Below are positions 24,531 to 32,457 of a DNA stretch of 47,202 nt, in pieces (the first letter of the stretch is position 1; the number at the start of each line of letters is the position of its first letter). This DNA comes from CAYUFB01 sp964444125 (lineage in GTDB: Bacteria > Patescibacteriota > Dojkabacteria > B142 > JAFGMG01). The notes under the pieces are model-generated. The model searched no databases. It was not told the DNA's origin and saw only the letters and a list, made by a program, of their open reading frames with translations. The stretch is taken from positions 1-47,202 of the forward strand of contig CAYUFB010000007.1 in NCBI GenBank assembly GCA_964444125.1, given 5' to 3'. A program made the translations under genes and the position numbers.

Positions 24531-26275
24531 AATAAATTAATAATGCTAACTATTGTTTTCGATTTGCCCTGAACAACAACTTCTTGTTCGGTTTTTGCTA
24601 CTACCTTGACAATATGACCCCATTCTTGATCATCAATCATTCTAACATAATCTCCAACATTATATCTATCCTGTAAAGCAAATTTATCAAAAATCAATTT
24701 CTTTTTTTTAGATTCATATCCTACATAAATCAACTTTTGTGCCACATCAATTTTTATTATATACTTATTATTTCCAAATTCAAAAAAATTATGCGAACCT
24801 CCCGCAACCCCAATCCCATCTAAAACTACTATAGTTGCCAAATTGTCCAATTGATACATACTAACATCTTCATAAAAGCTCTGCTCTATCGCCTCGCAAA
24901 TAATAGCCTTAGCCCCTTTTTGTATAAACTTTGTAAAAGCTTTTTGGTCAAGCACTGATACGAAGAATATATTATTTTCAAGTATTCCTTCTTGATTTGA
25001 ACCTAAGATGATTCTTGGCCTAACTCTAAGCCCACATTGAAATTTTTTATTAATGATCGAAGTTTTGTTTTTCACAAGTACATATCCCTGTTTCAGATAC
25101 TTAAAACTAACAGTTCCTTCCTTAGGACTTATTATATGTTTTCTTATAAATGGAACAGTAGCATCACTAATTGTTGCAACTTTGTCGCCGATTCTAACCT
25201 TTTCTCCCTCAAGCATATTAAGCCTAACAGATTCAAATGCCCCGGCATCGTGATAATCAAACAATTTTAGAAAGAAATCATTTTGCATAGGATAATTCAC
25301 CGTCATTTTTTGAATACGAGTATCCATAATATCATCAGTTCTATTGATAACAGTGTTTTGATCAAATGGGATTTCTTTCCCAATTGGAAAATTTTTACCT
25401 ACCAAAAGCAATTGATAATTTTTCTCAGAAAATTTTTCTTCATTATCTAATATATGGAATCCTTTGCCATTTTCAAAGTATAAATGCCTTGTTTCTCCAT
25501 TTTTTTCAGTCATAGTCTTGTTATTTTGAATATTTGGAAGATATTTTACATGCGAAATCAGATATCTTTTATGTAACATAAAAAGAGGAAATTTTTTATC
25601 TAAAGTCCCCAATATTGTTTCCAAAAAACCAAATTTATCTAAATACACCTCAGTTTCGGCATATGATTTTGTAGCAAATAGATCTTCCAACAATCGATTT
25701 GACGGATTTGCCATCACATACTCTCCAGTTAGAAGAATCAAATCCCAATTTGCTATCTCAACGCTCTTGTTTTGATTAATAAAAGCTTCCCTAATGTCAG
25801 GGTTAAAAAAATTGATGTCACCAACATATGGATCAAACAGAACTTCATTTATATTAGTTTTGGTATAATCTATTTTGGCAAATCCTGTTTTAATTGAGCC
25901 TTCTCGATATTCGACCCTTGTTACTTCATCATAGTTAATCTTGAAAATTAATAAATTCTTGACCTTCAAAGCCTCGCATAGTAATTTAATTTGCTTATCT
26001 TCAAAAAATTTTGCGCGCTCAACAACATAATCAACATCTTTATATTCTAAGCTAACTCGGTCTAACAAAATGACTTTTTGAGAAGGATTTTCTGATGCAC
26101 AGAGGTTTGTGTAGTAATCTTTGTTATTAAATCTCGAAGTTCTAACAAGAGAAAAGGACCCTATTTCTAAGGCCCCTTCGCTAGATCGTTTCATTTTTGA
26201 TATTCCTGAAAAAAACTTGCCTTTGTATAAAAACAACGTTTCATCAAGTTTATCAGGCAGCTTATTGTATATCAA
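24527..26275 (-). CDS. Unknown 582-aa protein in the S6-SSB-S18 operon, with lipoyl-like and KOW-like segments
   Basis: I do not recognise the family. There is no signal peptide or membrane segment, so it is probably cytoplasmic. The N-terminal half (about 1-250) is beta-rich and unassigned. Near 365-405 lies LEGEKVRIGDKVATISDA followed by ISPKEGTVSF, a pattern like a barrel-sandwich (lipoyl/biotinyl-like) fold. A hydrophobic alpha/beta part at about 440-510 has AKAIICEAIEQSF and ATIVVLDGIGVAGG. The C-terminal 50 residues (DRYNVGDYVRMIDDQEWGHIVKVV in overlapping parts) look like a KOW/SH3-type RNA- or ribosome-binding barrel. It starts at a TTG overlapping the rpsR stop (TTGA) and ends overlapping ctpA (ATGA). 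Many bacteria have rplI in this slot. A ribosome-linked role is inference. Confidence 0.7.
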   Translation of the reverse strand: MIYNKLPDKLDETLFLYKGKFFSGISKMKRSSEGALEIGSFSLVRTSRFNNKDYYTNLCASENPSQKVILLDRVSLEYKDVDYVVERAKFFEDKQIKLLCEALKVKNLLIFKINYDEVTRVEYREGSIKTGFAKIDYTKTNINEVLFDPYVGDINFFNPDIREAFINQNKSVEIANWDLILLTGEYVMANPSNRLLEDLFATKSYAETEVYLDKFGFLETILGTLDKKFPLFMLHKRYLISHVKYLPNIQNNKTMTEKNGETRHLYFENGKGFHILDNEEKFSEKNYQLLLVGKNFPIGKEIPFDQNTVINRTDDIMDTRIQKMTVNYPMQNDFFLKLFDYHDAGAFESVRLNMLEGEKVRIGDKVATISDATVPFIRKHIISPKEGTVSFKYLKQGYVLVKNKTSIINKKFQCGLRVRPRIILGSNQEGILENNIFFVSVLDQKAFTKFIQKGAKAIICEAIEQSFYEDVSMYQLDNLATIVVLDGIGVAGGSHNFFEFGNNKYIIKIDVAQKLIYVGYESKKKKLIFDKFALQDRYNVGDYVRMIDDQEWGHIVKVVAKTEQEVVVQGKSKTIVSIINLL

Positions 26276-26517
26276 ACGTATTCACTAAAAGGAAGTAGTG
26301 CCATATATCTTGCTCTTTTTATTTCCCTTGCTAATTTCCTTTGACATTTAGGAGAGACTCCAGTTTTTTCTGGATTCAATAATCTCCCTCTAGTGGTTAC
26401 AAATTTCTTTAGCTTGTAAACATCTTTATAGGATATCTTGCTTGGGTCTTTGCCAAAAGGACAAGATAAATTTTTTGGCGCACCTTTATATCTGTTATTT
26501 TTCTTCTTTTTAAGCAT
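26272..26517 (-). CDS. rpsR: 30S ribosomal protein S18 (bS18)
   Basis: bS18 pairs with bS6 on the 30S platform. The 81-residue protein has the family pattern SYKDVYKLKKFVTTRGRLLNPEKTGVSPKCQRKLAREIKRAR in order, ending in MALLPFSEYV, which matches the usual R-x-x-A-L-L-P-F. A basic N-terminus precedes a CPFG segment. It is third in rpsF-ssb-rpsR, 18 bases after ssb, and its TGA overlaps the TTG start of the 582-aa gene. Confidence 0.96.
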   Translation of the reverse strand: MLKKKKNNRYKGAPKNLSCPFGKDPSKISYKDVYKLKKFVTTRGRLLNPEKTGVSPKCQRKLAREIKRARYMALLPFSEYV

Positions 26518-26535
26518 TATTAAAGTTGCCTAATA

Positions 26536-27024
26536 TTAAAATAAATCATCTGCCTCTTTATCTAACTCTGAATCATCCTTTTTTTCAAGAGCTTCTTCTG
26601 TTTCAACTATTGTACTTTCTTCAACTTGAGTATTATCATCTGCCCCTGCTGATTTTGCACTTTCAATACCTACTCCTTGTTTATCTTTGTTATCAAGTAA
26701 TTTCATATCGTCAATTTTTATTTCTGTTCTGTAATGTCTAGAGCCATTTTCATCATCCCAAACTCTTGTTCTAAGTTCTCCTTCTAAATAAACCAACATA
26801 CCAGTAGATAGAATTTGAGCACAAATTTCAGCTAATTTATTCCATGCTACAACATTATGAAATTCTGTTCTCTCTTGAAGATTGCTGTCAGCATCTCTCC
26901 ATGTAGTATTTGTAGCTACACCAAAAGTACACACTGTTGAACCTGATGTAGTCTGCTTTAATACTGGATCCCTTGTAAGGTTTCCAATCAACATAACCTT
27001 ATTTAATGACCTTGAGGTTGACAT
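26536..27024 (-). CDS. ssb: Single-stranded DNA-binding protein
   Basis: SSB coats single-stranded DNA during replication, repair and recombination. The OB fold runs from about 5 to 110 (LNKVMLIGNLTRDPVLKQTTSG, split here by family alignment; WRD; FHNVVAWNKLAEI; YLEGELRTRVW). The tail is acidic and disordered and ends in EADDLF, which resembles the DDIPF tip used to recruit partner proteins. Length of 162 residues is normal. Position between rpsF and rpsR is the classical arrangement and lies 47 bases after rpsF. AGGA sits too close to the ATG to be a good ribosome binding site. Confidence 0.96.
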   Translation of the reverse strand: MSTSRSLNKVMLIGNLTRDPVLKQTTSGSTVCTFGVATNTTWRDADSNLQERTEFHNVVAWNKLAEICAQILSTGMLVYLEGELRTRVWDDENGSRHYRTEIKIDDMKLLDNKDKQGVGIESAKSAGADDNTQVEESTIVETEEALEKKDDSELDKEADDLF

Positions 27025-27071
27025 TTCCTATATTAATTAATAAATAAACTTAAATATCTTTAAGACAAGTT

Positions 27072-27359
27072 TTATAGTTGATCTTCTCGAAGCAACAAAT
27101 ATCTTAAAATATCACTTTCTAATTTCAAATTTCTTTCAAATTCTTTGACATTAGACTTATCCATTTCAATATCCATGATTACATAATAACCTTCCTCATG
27201 AGATTTGATTGCATAAGCTAGATGTCTCTTCCCCCAAATATCTGTCTTATGAATTTTGCCAGATGCCTTAGAAACAAACTTCTCGACCTTAGAAAGAACT
27301 TTGGATTTGACATCCTCAGGCAAAAGTGGCTTGATAATAACCATTAATTCGTATCTCAT
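27072..27359 (-). CDS. rpsF: 30S ribosomal protein S6 (bS6)
   Basis: bS6 binds bS18 and 16S rRNA. The 95-residue product starts MRYELMVIIKP, the usual bS6 opening, so I prefer the ATG at 27359 over the TTG that would add four residues. The domain continues with VEKFVSKASGKIHKTDIWGKRHLAYAIK in family order and EFERNLKLESDILRYLLLR. It is first in the rpsF-ssb-rpsR unit. The 80-base gap upstream to ychF carries TATTAT-rich sequence consistent with a promoter, and a CTCATGAG palindrome. No S6:S18-binding leader hairpin is obvious. Confidence 0.95.
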   Translation of the reverse strand: MRYELMVIIKPLLPEDVKSKVLSKVEKFVSKASGKIHKTDIWGKRHLAYAIKSHEEGYYVIMDIEMDKSNVKEFERNLKLESDILRYLLLREDQL

Positions 27360-27452
27360 TAACTTCAACAATAATATAATATAGACTCATGAGATGATAA
27401 CATAAACAAGGACATGTGACAACTATCAATATTCGCATAAAGCATTGCTAAA

Positions 27453-28520
27453 TTAGCTATTGTGCTTAAAAATAATGATATCCCCCTCCTTAACGACGTA
27501 ATCTCGCCCCTCCAAACGAACCTTTCCAACATTCTTCGCACCCTCCCATCCCGATTGATCAATAAAATCTCTGAAATTCACAACATCAGCTGCTATGAAA
27601 TTTTTCTCAAAATCTGTGTGTATCACTCCTGCCGCTTGTGGTGCTGTATATCCTGTTGGAATAGTCCATGCTTTGATCTCTTTTTTCCCAGCAGTATAAA
27701 AAGATATTAATCCAAGACTTGCGTATACAACAGATATTAACCTATCTAATCCGGTTTGCTCCAAACCTAATTCCTCAACTAATAACTGCCTTTCGACCTC
27801 ATCCATAGCCATCAACTCTTCCTCGGTTTTTAAATCAATCTCTAAATAGACTTTATCATCTAAATATTCTTTTAATTCGCCAGAAATCGCTTGGTTTGTA
27901 TTTACCAAAAATATAACTTTTTTGTCAGTCAATAAAGACAATCCTCTTCGTTTCTCAATAACTTCATCAATCCAATTATAATCAATTGCTAGTTTTTCCG
28001 CTTCAAGATGTTCCTTAATCTTAATTAATTGATCAAGCCATATTTGTAAAGATTTATCGGTTTTTGCATATCGAGAAACTTGGTCGATATTTTTATTTAC
28101 CGTCTCAAGATCCTTCAGGATTAACTCTAAATTTATGGTATTAATATCTTCAATTGGATTTATCCTGTTTTCCACATGTACAACATTCTCGTCTTTGAAA
28201 TTTCTAACCACATGTACAATCACCGAAACCTCACGTATACTTGCAAGAAACTGGTTACCCAAGCCCTCACCTTCATGCGCACCCTTAACTAGGCCTGCGA
28301 TATCAACAAATTCAACTACAGCGGGCACTATTTTTTCTGATTTAATAATATTATCAATTTCGATTAAATTTTGATCCTCAACTGTTACAATTCCAACATT
28401 TGGATCGATTGTACAAAATGGATAGTTCTGAGCAGGCACTTTGGCTTTAGTCAAAATATTAAACAAGGTCGACTTACCTACATTAGGCAACCCAACTATC
28501 CCAGCTTTTAAATTTGGCAT
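27453..28520 (-). CDS. ychF: Redox-regulated ATPase/GTPase YchF (Obg-like)
   Basis: YchF/OLA1 is a universal ribosome-associated P-loop ATPase. The 355-residue protein has G1 GLPNVGKST at 10-18, NYPFCTIDPNVG at the switch, DIAGLVKGAHEGEGLGNQFL as G3 in overlapping parts, a helical insert with the coiled coil, and NTNQ in place of the NKxD motif, as usual in this ATP-preferring family. The TGS domain follows (SFYTAGKKEIKAWTIPTG, DFEKNFIAADVV, EGDIIIFKH). It lies 30 bases after AMP phosphorylase and may share its transcript. Nothing unusual. Confidence 0.96.
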   Translation of the reverse strand: MPNLKAGIVGLPNVGKSTLFNILTKAKVPAQNYPFCTIDPNVGIVTVEDQNLIEIDNIIKSEKIVPAVVEFVDIAGLVKGAHEGEGLGNQFLASIREVSVIVHVVRNFKDENVVHVENRINPIEDINTINLELILKDLETVNKNIDQVSRYAKTDKSLQIWLDQLIKIKEHLEAEKLAIDYNWIDEVIEKRRGLSLLTDKKVIFLVNTNQAISGELKEYLDDKVYLEIDLKTEEELMAMDEVERQLLVEELGLEQTGLDRLISVVYASLGLISFYTAGKKEIKAWTIPTGYTAPQAAGVIHTDFEKNFIAADVVNFRDFIDQSGWEGAKNVGKVRLEGRDYVVKEGDIIIFKHNS

Positions 28521-28550
28521 AAAAAAAATCTAAAACAAGTGATTATATCA

Positions 28551-30056
28551 TTATTCTTGCCAAATGAAGACTTTATCCTGTTCTATAACCTTCTTCCCTA
28601 ATTCCAATCTAATATCTGAAGTAGCATAGATCCTTGCCAATATATCTCCGGCTTTGACTTCTTGATTGGCCTGCACTTCAAGGTAGATCCCTGCTTCTTT
28701 TATTCGAGGATTTCCTAAGGCTTTTGCTACCTCAAAAATTCGCTTATTATCGATTCCAACTAATGTTCCTGATTTTTTCGCCTTATATTCGTAAACCATA
28801 CCTCCCAATTCTAAAGATTTTGAAGTGACATCTGGATCACCACCTTGAACACGGATAATATCTTTCAGTTTCTGATGCGCCTTACCACTGACAAGTGTTT
28901 CTTTGGCTAGCTCATATCCTTTGCCGGCCGGAGCTTTATTTATTCCTTCCAACAATAATCCAGCCATCTCAAGAGACACTCTTTCTAAATATTCAGATCT
29001 ATCCGGACTCTGTTCATAGATTTTCAAAAACTCCATACATTCAAGGCTCGGCCCAACTGCATTTCCATCTATCCATGATACATCCCTCTTGTAAATGAAT
29101 ACATTGATACCAAATTCTTTTCCAAGCATTTCAAACATATCCTTAACTTCATCAAACTCTTCTGAATGAATTTTTGCACCTTTTCCAACTGGGACATCGA
29201 ATACTACATGATTGACACCTTGGGCAATTTTTTTTGCCAAAATACTAGATACAAATTTATCGATTGACTCAATCCCTAAAAATTTTTGAATCTTAATTAT
29301 TTCATCATCAGCAGGAGCCAAATCCAGACCTCCACCCCAAACCATAAATGCACCGATTTCATCAATGAAATTTTCTAATTCTCTTTTCTCAAAAGACATA
29401 GGCATAATAACTTCAAGCATATCGGTTGTAGCACTTCCACTAGTAATAGCTCTTGTCGATGTATTTGGGACAATAATATCGTTTGCCGCAATAATCGGAA
29501 CGACTATTGGAGTGACACCTTTCCCAGCTACTCCGCCTATTGAATGTTTATCTGCAACGATCCCAGGGAATTTCAAAATATCACCAGTCATAGCCAAAGC
29601 CTTTGTCATTAACTTTATTTCCTCAATATCAAATCCCGGGGAATAACCTGCCGCAATATAGAAAGAGGTCAAGATATCACTTAATTTGCCATCTGTGATA
29701 TCTCTCATGATGGAATAGAAATCCTGATAATTGAGCTTACCTCCAGTCAATTTTTTCTTTATTGCTCCAAGTGACTCAGGTTTATCAAGTAATTTAACAG
29801 TTATAACTTCTCCATCAGGGATATGATATTTTTCAAATATATCTCTATAAATTCCTATCTCTCCCTCCTTTACTATAGAAGTTGAGGTGTCGATCGTGAC
29901 AATCAAGGGTTTTTCAAGTCCATTCCAATTGATTTCTACTCGATCTCCTGCATTAAGACCCACTCCATATTGCTCAGCATCCAAATTATTAATAATACAA
30001 ATCAACTGATCTCCAGACTCTAAATCGATACTTTTGGCAACTAGATAGAACTTCAT
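28551..30056 (-). CDS. deoA: AMP phosphorylase (archaeal type, thymidine phosphorylase superfamily)
   Basis: AMP phosphorylase splits AMP and other NMPs with phosphate into base and ribose-1,5-bisphosphate. At 501 residues it matches archaeal AMPpase rather than thymidine phosphorylase of about 440. The extra N-terminal beta domain (1-85) is present, then the superfamily core with KHSIGG at 170-175, the phosphate/sugar region TSTRAITSGSATTDMLE (199-215), and the C-terminal barrel-hammerhead (SGTLVGIDNKRIFEVAKALG in family order). The neighbour upstream is R15P isomerase, which takes the product. The pathway is established in Thermococcus and found in CPR groups with form II/III RuBisCO. Thymidine phosphorylase activity is the less likely alternative. 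Confidence 0.9.
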   Translation of the reverse strand: MKFYLVAKSIDLESGDQLICIINNLDAEQYGVGLNAGDRVEINWNGLEKPLIVTIDTSTSIVKEGEIGIYRDIFEKYHIPDGEVITVKLLDKPESLGAIKKKLTGGKLNYQDFYSIMRDITDGKLSDILTSFYIAAGYSPGFDIEEIKLMTKALAMTGDILKFPGIVADKHSIGGVAGKGVTPIVVPIIAANDIIVPNTSTRAITSGSATTDMLEVIMPMSFEKRELENFIDEIGAFMVWGGGLDLAPADDEIIKIQKFLGIESIDKFVSSILAKKIAQGVNHVVFDVPVGKGAKIHSEEFDEVKDMFEMLGKEFGINVFIYKRDVSWIDGNAVGPSLECMEFLKIYEQSPDRSEYLERVSLEMAGLLLEGINKAPAGKGYELAKETLVSGKAHQKLKDIIRVQGGDPDVTSKSLELGGMVYEYKAKKSGTLVGIDNKRIFEVAKALGNPRIKEAGIYLEVQANQEVKAGDILARIYATSDIRLELGKKVIEQDKVFIWQE

Positions 30057-30126
30057 TCTTTTTTATTAATAATTTAGGCAGTAAGCAAGTTACCAGATAT
30101 ACTATTTGTTCGCAACTATCAATTCA

Positions 30127-31047
30127 CTAGACCCATGGATATTGTGAATGCAGAGCATCTTTTAATTCTTCTGCCTTCAAAATACCGACTTCAGTAATAT
30201 ATCCTGTCACAAGACTAGGATAGACTAGCTCAAATGAAGGGTTGATTATACTTAGCCCTTCTGGAGCATCTTCCCAGACTTCTTTTGCCGAACGCATCTC
30301 AATTTCTATATTACTTGCATTTTTTAATGTATCAATTTTAAGCAAAGTTGTCGCTACATAAAAGTCGTCTTCTCCTTCTTTTGCTGCCAGTGCAATTTGA
30401 TAGGTTCCTACTTTGTTTATAAAGCTACCATCGAGCAAAACTTCATCTGCTCCAACGATTACTGCCTCAACTGGAAGATAGGTATCATCCACAATAAAAG
30501 AAGCACTTGCAGAATCAACAATCTGAGTGACATCTACTCCTGCTTCTAATAAATTCTTCGCTGTTTTTCTTCCTTGATACAAAGGCCTTGTTTCTGTAGA
30601 TACTATTTTTAATTGTGGATTTTCTTTCGCTGCTTCTATCAGCGCATTTGTAGAAGTCGATGAATGACAATGAGTCAAAATTACTTTGTAGTTTTTTAAT
30701 GCCTGTACAGCATTTTTGGCAATCAATTCTTTCGAATCTTTTAATATCATTTCAAAATCTTTAACAGCCTTATGAATTCCTTTTCTTAATTGATCGTCAT
30801 CTGAAACGTTATCAAGATGGCTTAATACATACCTAACAGCGTTTCTAGCTAGTGGCTCATTATTTCTAGCGCTACTTAATCGAAAACCTGTTAATTCAAC
30901 GTTCTCAAGAATATTATCTTTTGCTTGATCAGCAACTAGTTCCATCCCTTTCAAAGTCGCAAATGCCACATTGGTTGCTCCTTGAATCGAGACGCTGATT
31001 ATATCTTCATCTATTCTATCGATCTGCTTTTTTGTCTCCTCATCCAT
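30127..31047 (-). CDS. Ribose-1,5-bisphosphate isomerase (eIF2B-like family)
   Basis: R15P isomerase converts ribose-1,5-bisphosphate to ribulose-1,5-bisphosphate, the RuBisCO substrate. The 306-residue protein is of the eIF2B-alpha/MtnA fold. The catalytic cysteine is Cys127 in LTHCHSST and the aspartate is Asp201 in VGADEVLLDGSFINKVGT (in family order); TETRPLYQGRKTAKNL is the phosphate-binding stretch. Family relatives include methylthioribose-1-phosphate isomerase, but the pairing with AMP phosphorylase 70 bases downstream and the short length favour R15P isomerase. No RuBisCO gene is in this window. The gene follows a beta-CASP nuclease. Confidence 0.88.
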   Translation of the reverse strand: MDEETKKQIDRIDEDIISVSIQGATNVAFATLKGMELVADQAKDNILENVELTGFRLSSARNNEPLARNAVRYVLSHLDNVSDDDQLRKGIHKAVKDFEMILKDSKELIAKNAVQALKNYKVILTHCHSSTSTNALIEAAKENPQLKIVSTETRPLYQGRKTAKNLLEAGVDVTQIVDSASASFIVDDTYLPVEAVIVGADEVLLDGSFINKVGTYQIALAAKEGEDDFYVATTLLKIDTLKNASNIEIEMRSAKEVWEDAPEGLSIINPSFELVYPSLVTGYITEVGILKAEELKDALHSQYPWV

Positions 31048-31112
31048 ATTGATTATTTAATATACAAGCTAAGTTTAGTATGAATACAAAAAAAACTCAA
31101 TTTGTAATTACT

Positions 31113-32441
31113 CTATAAAACGACACTCTCTTTCCATTCTGGAATGAGAACTTCATATTTTGCCTTCAGTTCTTCTTTAAATGTAAGCATTGTTTGCTTT
31201 TCTGCATGTACTAATATTACTTTTTGTAGCTTATCTTTATCGAAACAATCCAACCACTTAATCAAGTCACCATGATCTGCATGGCTTGAGAAGCTATAAT
31301 ACTCACAAATTTGTGCACTCACATTTACTTGCTTGTTTTGAATATTGACCACTTTTTTGCCATTTACTAGTTCGCGTCCCAAAGTTTCCTCAGCTTGGAA
31401 ACCAACAATAAAAACTGAATTCTTTTTATCGGGCAATGCTCTTATCAAATGTGATTGGACTCTGCCAGCATCAGCCATGCCACTTCCCGCAATAATTATT
31501 TTTGACTCACCCTTCTTTCCTAGCAGTCTTCTTTTATTATTAACAAAACGAAATTTATCGAAATAAAAGAGGTCTGAGCCAAGTTTTTCTTCACCATTTA
31601 TTCGGTAAACGTGTTGTGCATATTCATGTGAGATTTTAGTTGCTAATGGACTATCGACATACACATCTACCTTCGGACTAATTAGGTTATTTTGATAGGC
31701 ATCTTTCAATATGTACAATATCTCCTGAGTTCTTTGCAATGCAAAAGCCGGAATAATAACATTACCGTTTCTCTTGAACGTTAAATTTATCTGTTTTATA
31801 AATTTTTTAATCATTTCTTCTTTGTTTTCATGTAATTTAGTTCCATACAATGATTCCATAATTACATAATCACTAATCTTATTATTCACATCAAAAGCAT
31901 CCAAGAACTCATGTTTGCTCCTTCCAATATCTCCAGAGAAATGAATGGTTTTATCTTCAATAATTAATTCGATGCTTGCTGCTCCTAGTACATGTCCTGC
32001 CGAAATAAACTTCATATCAATCCCTTTATATGAAAATTCTTCATACATTCTTTTTGTTTCAAATGCATCAATTGCTTCTAGCGCATTTTGTGTGTGATAT
32101 AGAGCCTTTACTCCATTGCGACTTTCATTATATTCTTGAATCTTCGCTGCATCCAGAAGCAGATGCCTTGATATCAAGGACGTTTCTTGTGTCAAAAAAA
32201 CTTTACCTCTAAATCCATGCTTGAACAACTTAGGTAATAAACCAATATGATCTATATGAGAATGAGTTAGAATAACGAAATCTATACCAGATGGGTCAAA
32301 ATCGAAATTTAAGAAATTTCTAGATTCTACATCAATCCCTTGAAACATACCACAATCTATCAAGAACTTAACAGACTTAGACTCAACAAGATAACAGGAA
32401 CCAGTAACTGTACTTGCAGCACCATAAAATGTGACTTTCAT
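31113..32441 (-). CDS. MBL-fold beta-CASP ribonuclease
   Basis: Metallo-beta-lactamase RNases of the beta-CASP group process or degrade RNA. The 442-residue product has the zinc motif HSHIDH at 60-65, GHVLGAASIELI, the beta-CASP motifs PAFALQRTQEIL and IIAGSGMADAGRVQSHLIRAL in overlapping parts, and the terminal FSSHADHGDLIKWL histidine. This is the bacterial YSH1/CPSF-like type without KH domains. It is 65 bases upstream of R15P isomerase. Together with AMP phosphorylase it could feed RNA breakdown into the ribose-bisphosphate pathway, though a general RNA-maturation role is equally possible. Confidence 0.9.
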   Translation of the reverse strand: MKVTFYGAASTVTGSCYLVESKSVKFLIDCGMFQGIDVESRNFLNFDFDPSGIDFVILTHSHIDHIGLLPKLFKHGFRGKVFLTQETSLISRHLLLDAAKIQEYNESRNGVKALYHTQNALEAIDAFETKRMYEEFSYKGIDMKFISAGHVLGAASIELIIEDKTIHFSGDIGRSKHEFLDAFDVNNKISDYVIMESLYGTKLHENKEEMIKKFIKQINLTFKRNGNVIIPAFALQRTQEILYILKDAYQNNLISPKVDVYVDSPLATKISHEYAQHVYRINGEEKLGSDLFYFDKFRFVNNKRRLLGKKGESKIIIAGSGMADAGRVQSHLIRALPDKKNSVFIVGFQAEETLGRELVNGKKVVNIQNKQVNVSAQICEYYSFSSHADHGDLIKWLDCFDKDKLQKVILVHAEKQTMLTFKEELKAKYEVLIPEWKESVVL

Positions 32442-32457
32442 TATAGAAATATAATAA

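Noticed and set aside
25855..25870. TGGTATAAT extended -10 word on the plus strand
   Set aside because: It lies inside the 582-aa gene on the opposite strand and leads to no plus-strand gene.
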